Counted from the stretch's first letter, positions 51,432 to 60,349 are shown. The stretch is DNA of 64,000 nt from Mucilaginibacter sp. (GCF_028288225.1 NZ_JAQBOC010000096.1:1-64000); one strand, 5' to 3'. A program made the numbers and translations. Notes: generated from the letters alone by a model not told the origin.

Positions 51432-52661
51432 TCAAGGCACCTTAAACCCCAACGCCTCTATATATCCTTTATTTGGCTTGCAATTTTCAAACTTGCTGTT
51501 ATTTAAAAATGCATATAATGCCTTTATTAGTTGATCGCGGTCTTCGGGTGCGGCCTTGCGGATCTCTTCAAAAGTTGACCGGGGTTTTTCGGTATACTCA
51601 ATTACTTTATCATACCCGGCTGGCATATCAAAGGTGATAATACCAGCGGTATTGTCAAGCTTTTTGTAGGGCCAGTAATGCCAGCCTATGTTGTTTTTTT
51701 CGAGCAGGTCTTTAAATGTTTTTACCCATTCATCTTTATTTTCACCGGTTTCGCCGCAATAGATAGGCACATTATATTTATCCCTGAAATCAACATAATC
51801 CTGGATAACTTTTTGCGTTGGCTCTGTCCAGTATTTATGAAACTGGTAAACCAGCTTTGAGTCAAACGGCTTACCGAATACTTTAAAATTACTGTCCCAT
51901 TGTGCTCCTCCTAAAAACAAAATATGGTTCTTGTCAACCATCCGGATAGATTTAGTGATCTCTTTATACAGCGGTTCCAGGTATTGATTAAACTCTTCGG
52001 CCTTAAAATAAGTGGCAATAGGTTCGTTCAGCAGGTCATACCCCATTACGGTTGTTTCATTTGCATAATGCGCAGCAATCCGGTGCCAAACATTTATAGT
52101 TAACTGCTGACTGGCCTTGCTCTTAAATAAAAACGGATATCCGTAGCCATCATCAATATTATCGCCTGTTTGTCCGCCTGGTGCGGCGTGCATATCTAAA
52201 ATAACAAATAAACCTTCTTTTTTGCACCAGCCTATCACCCTGTCGAGCAATTCAAAGCCCCGGTTTGGATTATTTTGGCCCATATAGCTTTCGGCAGTAA
52301 AAAGGCGGTAATTAAACGGGATCCGGATAGAGTTCATCCCCGATGCTTTTAAAAAGTGAATATCGGCAGCGGTGATGTAGGTGTCCTGGTATTTCTGCCA
52401 GAAGGCTTTTACATCTTCAGGACCCAATATTTCCGCCAGCGCCTCATTGATCAGTTTTGGCGAGCTAATGTTTTTAAATTTAAACATGTAACCCTCGGGC
52501 ACCAGCCAGTTGCCAAGGTTTGTCCCCCGCATTAAAAAAGGTTTATTATTTATGCCGACGACCTCTTTTCCTTTAACGGTGATGAATTTGCGGGTTTGCG
52601 CTTTAAGGCCAACGGGGATAATAAGTATTAAAAGCAATGCAATTAAAACTGTTCTTTTCAT
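51432..52661 (-). CDS. GH5-family glycoside hydrolase (exo-glucanase type)
   Basis: A 409-residue protein with a signal peptide (ending VGLKAQ). The GH5 barrel has N-terminal MRGTNLGNWLVPEGYMFKFK, acid/base Glu in DLLNEPIATYF and nucleophile Glu in VPIYCGETGENKDEW. The opening resembles exo-beta-1,3-glucanase-type members, although the subfamily is not settled. It is 31 bases downstream of the second GH30 gene, so both are probably one transcript. The C-terminal extension after about 385 is not recognised. Confidence 0.9.
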   Translation of the reverse strand: MKRTVLIALLLILIIPVGLKAQTRKFITVKGKEVVGINNKPFLMRGTNLGNWLVPEGYMFKFKNISSPKLINEALAEILGPEDVKAFWQKYQDTYITAADIHFLKASGMNSIRIPFNYRLFTAESYMGQNNPNRGFELLDRVIGWCKKEGLFVILDMHAAPGGQTGDNIDDGYGYPFLFKSKASQQLTINVWHRIAAHYANETTVMGYDLLNEPIATYFKAEEFNQYLEPLYKEITKSIRMVDKNHILFLGGAQWDSNFKVFGKPFDSKLVYQFHKYWTEPTQKVIQDYVDFRDKYNVPIYCGETGENKDEWVKTFKDLLEKNNIGWHYWPYKKLDNTAGIITFDMPAGYDKVIEYTEKPRSTFEEIRKAAPEDRDQLIKALYAFLNNSKFENCKPNKGYIEALGFKVP

Positions 52662-52692
52662 AATAATGGATATGATTTAAATAAACTGATTA

Positions 52693-54171
52693 TTACCACA
52701 CATAAGTTGAGGCTGCGCCGCCCGGTAATGTACTGGTAACTATTTTTTGGTTAAAAGATATATTGAAGGTTAAATTATTGCTTGTTGTGTTTTGTACGAT
52801 CAGCACCTTTGATCCATCCGTATTTTTAAAGGCAACGTTTGGTAATGTCGTCAAATTAGACGATGCTATCCTTACTGCACCCGGCCGCACAAATTTTGAA
52901 GCATGGGCAATAATGTAATAAGAAACATTGCGCGATATGCTTGATCCGCTGATGGTTATTGCCCCCTGGCAGGTGGAGCAACCGCCATTGGTGTGCGGCC
53001 CGTATGATGCATCGGTGGCCATATTCCATTCAAGTACGTTCCTGCTCCAGTTCCTGGTGGCGCCAATAATCAGATTGGTAACATGCCAGGAGAGATCGCC
53101 CGCGAAGGCGCCCGTTGAGGGTGTATATTGCTCAGTAAAATAAATGTTTTTACCGGGATATGCCGTATGCACAGTGGTAAGCCCATTGATATTGCCGGCA
53201 TACAAATGGAAGGCCGAGCCATCAACATAAGCGCTGGCTGCAGCATCAGCAAGTACGGCTAAAGGATAGTCGGTACGGTCGGTGTTATGATCATACACAA
53301 TTATTTTAGTAGCCAAGCTGGCGGCTTTAAACTGCGGACCCAGGTTGTTTTTTATAAAATTGGCCTCCTCATTTGCCTGCATCACCATTGCCGGGTTGTT
53401 GTTTGGGTTTAATGGCTCGTTTTGAGGGGTAACAGCATCAATAGTGATCCCTTCGGCCTTCATTGCCTGGATGTATTTAACAAAGTATTTGGCGTAGGCA
53501 TCATAATAAGCAGGGTTGAGGCTGCCGCCTGTAAATCCGTTGTTTCCGATGGTGTTTATCTTCATCCATACCGGGGCCGTCCACGGACAAGCCAGGATCC
53601 TAATAGCCGGATTTAAAGCCAGGATACTTTTTAAAACCGGAATAAGGTCTGTTTTTTCTTTGTCGATGTTGAATTGGCTGAGGCTCTCATCCGTCCCGGT
53701 AACCAGGTCATCATAAGTAAAGTCAGTGGCGCTCATATCCGAGGCCCCAATCGAGATGCGGAGGTAGCTGATGCCAATATGAGCGCTATCTGTTAAAAAT
53801 AATTCCTTTAATAAGGCACTCTTTTTATCCGGCGGCAAGCTGTTTATTACACTTGCGCTGCCGCCCGTTAAGCAATAACCAAAGCCATCAATAGTTTGGT
53901 AGGTTGTTACAGTATCAACATTTATGCTTGTGTTTGAATTGGTAGCGGCGCTAAAATTTAACGCGATGTTTTGCTTAGCTAACAATGCAGATTGATCAGC
54001 CTTTGTTAGCCACATGGCCACATCCGTTTTTACAATTACCGGTGGTGTTACCGGCGTTACCGGATCAGACTGTGGCAGCGGATTAGCAGCTTTTTTACTG
54101 CAGTCGAAAACAGCAAAAAAAGCGACCGCTGCAAGCAAAACAAAAGCAAATTGACGAATGTTTTTTTTCAT
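52693..54171 (-). CDS. GH30 glycosidase, single domain
   Basis: A 492-residue protein, collinear with the GH30 part of the protein at 45275-47152 (acid/base in VTPQNEPLNPNNNP, nucleophile in YFTEQYTPST), but lacking the trefoil. The N-terminal hydrophobic segment ends AVFDCSKK and is probably a lipoprotein signal, although the -1 position is unusual. Beta-1,6-glucanase activity is likely by relation to subfamily 3. It is the first gene of the minus-strand glucan locus in this window. An A+T-rich upstream gap of 259 bases separates it from the divergent modA. Confidence 0.88.
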   Translation of the reverse strand: MKKNIRQFAFVLLAAVAFFAVFDCSKKAANPLPQSDPVTPVTPPVIVKTDVAMWLTKADQSALLAKQNIALNFSAATNSNTSINVDTVTTYQTIDGFGYCLTGGSASVINSLPPDKKSALLKELFLTDSAHIGISYLRISIGASDMSATDFTYDDLVTGTDESLSQFNIDKEKTDLIPVLKSILALNPAIRILACPWTAPVWMKINTIGNNGFTGGSLNPAYYDAYAKYFVKYIQAMKAEGITIDAVTPQNEPLNPNNNPAMVMQANEEANFIKNNLGPQFKAASLATKIIVYDHNTDRTDYPLAVLADAAASAYVDGSAFHLYAGNINGLTTVHTAYPGKNIYFTEQYTPSTGAFAGDLSWHVTNLIIGATRNWSRNVLEWNMATDASYGPHTNGGCSTCQGAITISGSSISRNVSYYIIAHASKFVRPGAVRIASSNLTTLPNVAFKNTDGSKVLIVQNTTSNNLTFNISFNQKIVTSTLPGGAASTYVW

Positions 54172-54430
54172 GGAATAAAGGCAGATGCCTGTTGTTATAA
54201 TGGTTAATATGTTAAATAAGCGGCTAAACTTCAGGTAAATTTTAGTTTTTTAATAGCCGGATAATGCTAATATAGTGTTATTAACCATTATCAATTACAT
54301 ACATTTGACTAAGATTTTTTTCTTTAAAACTTGTCGATATTTTTGATACGCTTTAATAACAACGTATATTAACGCTGTATTAGCTGTTTTGATAAAAAAG
54401 TAAATACAAGGCAAACAATTTAATACCAAT

Positions 54431-55180
54431 ATGATGAAACGGATAAAAATTTTATTAGCGGCATGCCTGTTTCTAACATCGCCTGCATTTGCACAAAATA
54501 TAAAAGTGGCGGTATCAGCAAACCTGCAGGCGGTTATAAAAGTATTGCAAAGCGATTTTAAAAATAAGACAGGTATAATGATTGAGCCAATAGTAGGCTC
54601 ATCGGGCAATCTTACCAATCAGGTGAAAAATGGTGCGCCTTACGATGTGTTTTTATCTGCCGATATGACCTTCCCCGGGCTGCTTTTTAAAGAAGGGTTC
54701 AGCACCAAAGAACCAGTGGTATATGCACAGGGGAGCTTAATTATCTGCAGTAACCAAAATGTAGGCTTTGAGAACTGGGAACGGTTGCTGTTGACAGAAA
54801 GAGTAAAAAAAATAGCAATTGCCAATCCGGCAATTGCGCCTTATGGCAAAGCCGCCGAAGAGGTGTTGAAGCATAAAGGAATTTTGGACAATATCAGATC
54901 AAAAATTGTTCATGGCGAAAGCATTTCGCAGATAAATACCTACATCACTACAGGGGTGGTTGAAGTTGGTTTTACAACACAGGCGCTGGTTGTGGACCCT
55001 GCAAATAAAATCCCCCTGTACTGGAAAATTATCGACCCAAAACAATATTCGCCAATTGAACAGGGAATGATGATATTAAAACACGGGGCCGCCAACCCCG
55101 CTGCCGGGAAGTTTTACCAATACATTTTAAGCCCGGAAGCTAAAGCTATTTTTGAGAAGTATGGGTACAAAGTGCAATAG
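54431..55180 (+). CDS. modA: Molybdate ABC transporter, substrate-binding protein
   Basis: The 249-residue protein has a signal peptide (ending TSPAFAQ) and a type 2 periplasmic binding fold: NIKVAVSANLQAVIKVLQSD at the N-terminus, then IMIEPIVGSSGNLTNQVKNG and YDVFLSADMTFPGLLFKEGF, which match ModA binding loops. It captures molybdate or tungstate in the periplasm for ModBC. The downstream region holds an insert with a lipoprotein gene before modB. Upstream, near 54361, ACGTATATTA and ACGCTGTATTA form a direct repeat that could be a metal-responsive operator (unverified). Confidence 0.92.
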   Translation: MMKRIKILLAACLFLTSPAFAQNIKVAVSANLQAVIKVLQSDFKNKTGIMIEPIVGSSGNLTNQVKNGAPYDVFLSADMTFPGLLFKEGFSTKEPVVYAQGSLIICSNQNVGFENWERLLLTERVKKIAIANPAIAPYGKAAEEVLKHKGILDNIRSKIVHGESISQINTYITTGVVEVGFTTQALVVDPANKIPLYWKIIDPKQYSPIEQGMMILKHGAANPAAGKFYQYILSPEAKAIFEKYGYKVQ

Positions 55181-55189
55181 TGAAAAAGC

Positions 55190-55334
55190 ATGGGGCCGTG
55201 CGATTCCCCTCTTGAGAGGGGTGCAGGGGTGTGTTCTTCCATTGGTTACCCAATTCCCAGTCCTGTGGCGGGCTGCGGGGATACAGTCAGCGGGATTCCG
55301 CATAGCAATGAGTTTTAAACCCATCGCTATGCGG
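55190..55334. repeat. Two hairpin-forming repeats between modA and the lipoprotein gene
   Basis: CCCCTCTTGAGAGGGG folds at 55206-55221. A second inverted pair, CCGCATAGCAATG and CATCGCTATGCGG (one mismatch), spans 55298-55334. The right arm of the latter contains the lipoprotein start codon, so its folding could limit translation. Confidence 0.55.
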
Positions 55335-55709
55335 CCAGAAATAAAAAATTATTGGTTTGTCCTATTTTCTTTGCTTTTGACAATTACCTCGTGTGCTGAT
55401 AATAATGAACAGGAAATCCGCCGCAAACTTAAGAGCAAAAGCTTAGATGATGTTTTTGAGGGAACGTATAGCGCCGGAATGTCAGGAAATAAAAAGTACG
55501 TTCCACTGCTTTTAAATGCTGCAGCAAACCCATCTGCTAGTTCCTCATTACATTTTAAAGGGTTTACTTTATATACAGAAAAAATGTATGCATTAGAGCG
55601 GATCCTGCATGTTAAGCCCCCACATTCATGCAATGGGGTTTTAAGAATGCCTGATTCTGTAAACATAAAATTTTTCCAAAGGGTGTGGGATGTCGAAAAA
55701 TCATATTGA
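55329..55709 (+). CDS. Lipoprotein, unknown
   Basis: From ATG 55329 the 126-residue product opens MRPEIKNYWFVLFSLLLTIT, then SCADNN, a clear lipoprotein signal; a start 21 bases earlier is in frame but gives a worse signal. The body has no recognised domain (KKYVPLLLNAAANPSASSSL, HSCNGVLRMPDSVNIKFFQR). It is inserted between modA and modB in the same direction, a position not usual for the operon. It may be a recent insertion or a molybdate-related accessory (inference). Confidence 0.6.
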   Translation: MRPEIKNYWFVLFSLLLTITSCADNNEQEIRRKLKSKSLDDVFEGTYSAGMSGNKKYVPLLLNAAANPSASSSLHFKGFTLYTEKMYALERILHVKPPHSCNGVLRMPDSVNIKFFQRVWDVEKSY

Positions 55710-55725
55710 TACTAATAGAATTTAA

Positions 55726-56397
55726 ATGGATCTAACCCCCATATATCTCACGCTAAAATTAGCAGGCATAACAACACTGCTGCTGTTGATTATCGGCTTG
55801 CCTGTTGCGTGGTGGCTTTCCAGGGGCCGATCATTTTTTAAGATAGCGCTGGAAGCTATTATTACCATGCCGCTGGTTTTGCCGCCATCAGTGCTGGGAT
55901 TTTATTTGCTGCTGGCATTTAGTCCGCAGCATGGTATAGGCAAATGGCTGCAGCATACTTTTGATGTGCAGTTTGTGTTTTCATTTAAAGGACTGGTGCT
56001 GGCATCTGTTATTTACAGCATGCCTTTTATGATAGGGCCCATAAAATCTGCTTTGCAGCAATTACCTGTTTCCTTATCGCAAGCATCATATTCATTGGGT
56101 AAAAGCAGGTGGCAAACATTTATAAATGTGCTTTTGCCAAATATAAAGCCATCGTTATTAACAGCTATTGTGCTGACTTTTGCCCATACCCTTGGCGAGT
56201 TTGGGGTAGTATTAATGATAGGCGGCAATATCCCCGGCGTTACCCGTGTAGCTTCCATAGCAGTATATGATGCTGTTGAGCAGATGGATTACCATGCCGC
56301 CAATGTATATTCACTCATCCTGTTTGCTATTACATTTGTTTTGGTGATAGCCGTGTTCATCTTCAATAAATACCAGTTAAAAAGCCCTTTGGAATGA
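55726..56397 (+). CDS. modB: Molybdate ABC transporter permease
   Basis: A 223-residue inner-membrane permease of standard length with five to six helices. The EAA loop, which contacts the ATPase, reads QLPVSLSQASYSLGKSRWQ then LLPNIKPSLLTAIVLTFAHT. ModB-specific features include LVLPPSVLGFYLLLAFSPQ and GEFGVVLMIGGNIPGVTRVA. Its stop overlaps the modC start by four bases (ATGA), so the two are translationally coupled. Confidence 0.95.
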   Translation: MDLTPIYLTLKLAGITTLLLLIIGLPVAWWLSRGRSFFKIALEAIITMPLVLPPSVLGFYLLLAFSPQHGIGKWLQHTFDVQFVFSFKGLVLASVIYSMPFMIGPIKSALQQLPVSLSQASYSLGKSRWQTFINVLLPNIKPSLLTAIVLTFAHTLGEFGVVLMIGGNIPGVTRVASIAVYDAVEQMDYHAANVYSLILFAITFVLVIAVFIFNKYQLKSPLE

Positions 56398-57011
56398 TCA
56401 GCATTGAGATAGAGAAAAAGCTAAAGGCTTATAAAGGGCAGCAGATATTGCGGCTAAAAGAGCAATTTCCTGCGGGCAGTATTACTAAAATTTATGGTCC
56501 GTCAGGTGCCGGTAAAACAACTTTTTTAAAAACCATAGCCGGGTTTACTGAACCCGAAAAAGGAAAAATTAAAGTTGATGGTACAACCTGGCTGGATACC
56601 GAACTAAAAATAAACCTGTCGCCGCAAAAACGGATGGCGGGATTTGTTTTCCAGGATTATGCATTGTTCCCCAACATGACCGTTTTACAGCACCTGGAAT
56701 ATGCAACAGCTGACAGCGCGTGGATAACCCGCTTATTAGTCATTGGTAAATTGGAGCCATTTGCTACCCACAAACCCGAATACCTTTCGGGCGGACAACA
56801 ACAGCGCCTGGCGATTTTAAGAGCATTAGCTGTTAAGCCGCAATTATTATTAATGGATGAACCTTTTTCAGCCTTAGACCCCGAAAATAAATCGGCTTTA
56901 ATTGCTGAGCTGAAAGTGGTTTTTGAGAAATTACATACAACTGTATTAATTGTAACCCACAACCCGCAGGAGCTTGATGGGTTGACGGGTAGGGAACTGA
57001 GGATACAATAA
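56394..57011 (+). CDS. modC: Molybdate ABC transporter ATP-binding protein (short form)
   Basis: The 205-residue ATPase has Walker A GPSGAGKTTFL (about 36-46), signature LSGGQQQRLAILRAL, Walker B QLLLMDEPFSALD and the switch VTHNP. Classic ModC proteins are about 350 residues and carry a C-terminal molybdate-sensing TOBE domain; that domain is missing here, as in some Bacteroidota. Start codon overlaps the modB stop. It energises transport of molybdate across the inner membrane. Confidence 0.9.
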   Translation: MISIEIEKKLKAYKGQQILRLKEQFPAGSITKIYGPSGAGKTTFLKTIAGFTEPEKGKIKVDGTTWLDTELKINLSPQKRMAGFVFQDYALFPNMTVLQHLEYATADSAWITRLLVIGKLEPFATHKPEYLSGGQQQRLAILRALAVKPQLLLMDEPFSALDPENKSALIAELKVVFEKLHTTVLIVTHNPQELDGLTGRELRIQ

Positions 57012-57058
57012 TTAAATATTAAAAAAGAAGGGGGAAAGCCCCCCTCCAATCAAAAAAC

Positions 57059-57319
57059 TTACATTTTGCCTGAAGTATCTTTCTTCATTTTATCCATCTT
57101 TTTGTCCGCTTTCATTTTGCCTTTCGACATTTTGTCCATCTTTTTCTTCTCCATTTTATCCATCTTCATCTTGTCGCTTTTCATTTTGTCCATTTTGCCG
57201 GTATCGGCAAGAGCAACGGTGGTTGAAGATAAATGAGTTACTGGTTTAGCCTGGATGGTTAATGATAAACAGGCTACAATGGCAGTTGCAAAAACCGCTC
57301 CCGAAATAATTGATTTCAT
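57059..57319 (-). CDS. Secreted Lys/Met-rich repeat protein, MxKDx-like
   Basis: An 86-residue protein with a signal peptide (about 1-23, ending LTIQA) and a tail made of degenerate repeats KMDKM, KSDKM and KMKAD with nearly every third residue Met. It resembles the annotated family of pentapeptide MxKDx repeat proteins, which often lie next to ECF sigma genes. Here the sigma/anti-sigma pair is transcribed in the same direction just upstream. Met and Asp residues could bind metal ions, but that is inference. Confidence 0.65.
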   Translation of the reverse strand: MKSIISGAVFATAIVACLSLTIQAKPVTHLSSTTVALADTGKMDKMKSDKMKMDKMEKKKMDKMSKGKMKADKKMDKMKKDTSGKM

Positions 57320-57410
57320 ACGTTGTAATTTTTTAGTTTTTATTGTTATTTACCCCTTAGTCGGGCATAAGCAATTAACCTTACAAAGTATTTTTAGAAG
57401 AACACCAATG

Positions 57411-57525
57411 GCACGAATTAATTCGAATTTCACGAATTGGAAAAGCGACTAATTGCATGAAAAAGACAAGAATTGAATCGAAAGTAATTCGCACTAATTC
57501 GATCCCATTCGTGAAATTCGTGTCA
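57411..57525. repeat. Quasi-palindromic array (CACGAATTTCACGAATT)
   Basis: Words CACGAATT and ATTCGAATTTCACGAATT on the left are answered by ATTCGTGAAATTCGTG on the right. It separates the MxKDx-like gene and the anti-sigma gene. A smaller copy at 58391-58430 lies on the other side of the sigma gene. Confidence 0.6.
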
Positions 57526-57527
57526 AC

Positions 57528-57803
57528 TTAGTTTTTGTTCAGCTCCTCTTCAATCCTTACCTGCAACTCTTTCTTAAATTTTTCATCAAGCTTTCTGTCT
57601 GCCTGCATGGAACTGCGAAAAAGTTGCTGTACCATTTCATTAATAATCCGGCTTTGTTTTTTGTAGATGCGGCAAAATGAGCAGCCCAGTAAATGGACGC
57701 GCAGTTCAAAAGCTTCCCTGAAGGTTAATTTGCCTGCCGACCTTTTTTCTATCAGCAAAGTAGCCTGTTTACAGTTATATACAATTCTTTTCAAATAGCT
57801 CAT
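57528..57803 (-). CDS. Zinc-type anti-sigma factor
   Basis: The 91-residue protein has the ZAS signature HX3CX2C in RVHLLGCSFCRIYKKQ, plus a helical C-terminus. Such small anti-sigma factors bind and silence the ECF sigma factor encoded beside them. It ends the sigma operon, starting 11 bases after the sigma stop. No membrane helix, so it is probably a soluble, redox- or metal-responsive type (inference). Confidence 0.75.
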   Translation of the reverse strand: MSYLKRIVYNCKQATLLIEKRSAGKLTFREAFELRVHLLGCSFCRIYKKQSRIINEMVQQLFRSSMQADRKLDEKFKKELQVRIEEELNKN

Positions 57804-57814
57804 AGTTTTAAATT

Positions 57815-58378
57815 TTAAATCCAGTTACGCTGAAGGCACGCTCTCAAATTAATTTTGGCGCGATGGATGATCACCCAAAAGTTTGCTGCAGTTACCTTTA
57901 GCTCCGTGCAAATAAACTCCGTAGCTTCTTCATCAATATGCTTCATGGTAAATACCGACATCCATAAGGCCGGGAGCTTTTGCAGACATTTTTTCATTAT
58001 CTGCTCAAACTCTTTACTCACCAGCTGGTCTCTATCCTCAATGCCAAATTCTTTTGGGCCGCTTTCCCTGGTCCAGTGCCCGCTGGCTGCATCAAAAAAA
58101 TCATTTTGCTCCTCTTCCGCTTCCTTCACCATTTTGCTTTGCAATCCGGATGATTTTTTACGGTACACATCGATTATTTTATTTTTAAGGATAGCGGTAA
58201 GCCACGTTCGTTCTGAGCTTTTACCTTCAAAATTTGTGGCCCGCTCCAATGCAGCTAAAAAGGTTTCCTGCACCAGGTCTTTTGCAAGCTCTTCATCATT
58301 AATGCGGGTGATAGCAAAGCCAAACAGGTAATCAGCATGCGCCGTGACCCAATGATGAGGATTTAGTTGATGATCCAT
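57815..58378 (-). CDS. ECF RNA polymerase sigma factor
   Basis: A 187-residue sigma-70 family member. Region 2 is visible as FGFAITRINDEELAKDLVQE and TFLAALERATNFEGKS, with the polymerase-core contact; region 4 as FTMKHIDEEATEFICTELKV. An acidic insert of about 30 residues separates the two regions. Adjoining the ZAS anti-sigma gene indicates an ECF regulon, possibly including the MxKDx-like gene downstream. No promoter motif for it was deduced here. Confidence 0.9.
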   Translation of the reverse strand: MDHQLNPHHWVTAHADYLFGFAITRINDEELAKDLVQETFLAALERATNFEGKSSERTWLTAILKNKIIDVYRKKSSGLQSKMVKEAEEEQNDFFDAASGHWTRESGPKEFGIEDRDQLVSKEFEQIMKKCLQKLPALWMSVFTMKHIDEEATEFICTELKVTAANFWVIIHRAKINLRACLQRNWI

Positions 58379-58390
58379 AAATTTAAATAG

Positions 58391-58430
58391 GCACTAATTT
58401 TCACGAATTACAACGAATTTCACGAATTAA
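58391..58430. repeat. Short-word repeats (CACGAATT)
   Basis: TCACGAATTACAACGAATTT and CACGAATTAAATTTCG words just upstream of the sigma gene, matching the array at 57411-57525. The rest of the 297-base gap up to 58675 shows no gene. Confidence 0.45.
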
Positions 58431-58675
58431 ATTTCGCTGTAATTTATTTATTACCACAACTGTACTATAGCCGTTTATGTTTAGTCGTTAAGATAGCTAA
58501 AACCTTACAGATAATTAAAACGTGTAATTGTGTTTTATTTTGATACTCTATCGTAGAAGGCGTAGCCATTCTACTGCCTTTTCGCCTTTAGTAGTTATTT
58601 TGGTCATAGATGTTTTTATGGGTATTTTTGGTATATTTTTTGGATAATGAAGATCAAGTCACGTAATTATAAGAT

Positions 58676-59041
58676 ATGAACACCACCAACATACACAATG
58701 AGCGTATTGCAAAAATGACCTTTGCCTCGGTCTATCCTATGTATCTCGCAAAAGTAGAGAAGAAGGGCAGAACAAAAGAAGAGTTACATCAGGTAATAGC
58801 GTGGCTAACTGGCTTCAATAACGAGAAACTGAAAGACCTAATTGAAAAAAAAGCAACTTTTGAAACATTTTTTCAAGTGGCTTCGCTAAATCCCAATGCA
58901 TCCCTCATCACCGGAGTAATCTGTGGATATCGTATAGAGGAAATCGGAAATCCTTTGACGCAGCAGGTTCGATATTTGGATAAGTTGGTGGATGAGTTAG
59001 CGAAGGGGAGGAAGATGGAGAAGATATTGCGAGGCTCGTAA
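58676..59041 (+). CDS. DUF2200 protein
   Basis: A 121-residue protein of the DUF2200 family by its RIAKMTFASVYPMYLAKVEK opening and TKEELHQVIAWLTGF and GVICGYRIEEIGNPLTQQVR segments. The family is small, soluble and of unknown function. Sole gene between the sigma region and a long A+T-rich gap, with A+T-rich upstream sequence. Confidence 0.85.
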   Translation: MNTTNIHNERIAKMTFASVYPMYLAKVEKKGRTKEELHQVIAWLTGFNNEKLKDLIEKKATFETFFQVASLNPNASLITGVICGYRIEEIGNPLTQQVRYLDKLVDELAKGRKMEKILRGS

Positions 59042-59390
59042 GGCATTAGGAAGCTTCATCGTACCCAAACGCAAAGCCGCGAAACGTTGCTCAGCTACCG
59101 CAAGCCTCACTTGTAGTTCGCATTTATATAGCCTGCATACCATGGAAAATTATATACATGATATAATTAAATTTTATACTTTGGTGTTTAGGTAATTCTG
59201 CTCGACTAGGACAGCATTCGGCTACATAGAATGTGGGTTACCAAGCAACGGGCCACAAGCGAAGACGTATGTGGTAGCGGAGGAAATATAACAAGTTAAA
59301 TTATTGATTATCAGATATTTAAATGCTTAACTTAATGACATTGCGCTTGCGGTAGCAGGGGATTTATTTATCAAGAAACACGTCAATAAT
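59042..59390. other. Intergenic region with a 12-base inverted repeat pair
   Basis: No gene. GCTACCGCAAGC (59094-59105) and its exact complement (59345-59356) flank about 240 mostly A+T-rich bases. They may be remnants of a small element; no coding frame lies between. Confidence 0.35.
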
Positions 59391-59801
59391 ATGTTTAATA
59401 TTTATTATAAAATTTGGGTTGATGCCATAGTATTTGAACAAACAAAGAATGGGCAAAGAAGAAATTGGAAAACATTTACCCTTCTTCCGGTATCAGTAAT
59501 TCAAGGGATAAATCTATTAACAATACTTTTTTGGACTAGGGCTTTAACTCACGCGAAGATTCCTTTGTTCTTTGATATAAATATTTTTAATACTAAGGGA
59601 CTAAATACCCTCATCCCGGCTCTACTCTTTTTCATGCCTTTTATTGTTTTGAACTATTTGCTGATCATCTACAACCAGAGATATGAAAACTTAATCGCTA
59701 AATATAAATATTATAACGGCAAACTGTACCTGGGGTATTTTTTGTTTTCGACAGGTGTTTTTATATTACCAATTATAATGGGTAAAATCCTGGGTTTATA
59801 A
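59391..59801 (+). CDS. Small membrane protein
   Basis: A 136-residue protein with about three helices (about 30-50, 65-92 and 110-134) and no recognised family. The N-terminal KIWVDAIVFEQTKNGQRRNW looks cytoplasmic. The composition is A+T-rich, like the neighbouring gene. It could be a transferred gene or a local innovation; function unknown. Confidence 0.55.
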   Translation: MFNIYYKIWVDAIVFEQTKNGQRRNWKTFTLLPVSVIQGINLLTILFWTRALTHAKIPLFFDINIFNTKGLNTLIPALLFFMPFIVLNYLLIIYNQRYENLIAKYKYYNGKLYLGYFLFSTGVFILPIIMGKILGL

Positions 59802-59919
59802 AGTGTGATTATGTAAACCTGCTCACTCTGTATCCTGAATAGAATTAGTTAGCCTTTTTCCCAGAGCATGAAAAAATTAAAAAATGTAAAAGGCATTTAA
59901 TTGCTATTGGAGATTAGAT

Positions 59920-60282
59920 ATGAATGAGATAAAGGAAGGCCAAATATGGTCTTATAAATGTCGAAAATCTGAAGCAGGGTCAAGAGTTACTATTATTAAA
60001 GTAGATGATTTTAATAATGGTCCCATTGTTCACATAAAAATAGAGGGGTTAAAATTAATAGAAAAAGCTTCCGGGGAGATCACAGCCACATCAATAGAAC
60101 ACTTGCCAATCAGTTTGGAGATGTTTAAAAAAAGTGTTTGTAAAGTTGAATCGATTGTAAAACCAACTATAAATGAGGGGTATTTGCATTGGGAAAAGCT
60201 ATTTAATAATGGGAAAGCAGGGGCATGGGCAGTTGAAATTGCAAATGCAATAGAACTGACAGAAGAAACGTATAATTTGTAA
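59920..60282 (+). CDS. Hypothetical protein, 120 residues
   Basis: A soluble protein with MNEIKEGQIWSYKCRKSEAG at the start and HLPISLEMFKKSVCKVESIV in the middle; the first 60 residues look like a small beta barrel. I do not recognise its family with confidence. The ORF and the ATG are good, and it lies between the small membrane protein and holB on the same strand. Function unknown. Confidence 0.55.
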   Translation: MNEIKEGQIWSYKCRKSEAGSRVTIIKVDDFNNGPIVHIKIEGLKLIEKASGEITATSIEHLPISLEMFKKSVCKVESIVKPTINEGYLHWEKLFNNGKAGAWAVEIANAIELTEETYNL

Positions 60283-60349
60283 CTTAGGTAGTGCCGTTGC
60301 AAGAGCAAGGTCATTAAGGTAAGAAATTGCCCCCGCTCGTTGCCCCTCC

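Noticed and set aside
54240..54430. Molybdenum-cofactor riboswitch before modA
   Set aside because: No conserved riboswitch stems were recognised; the region is A+T-rich with only a short direct repeat.
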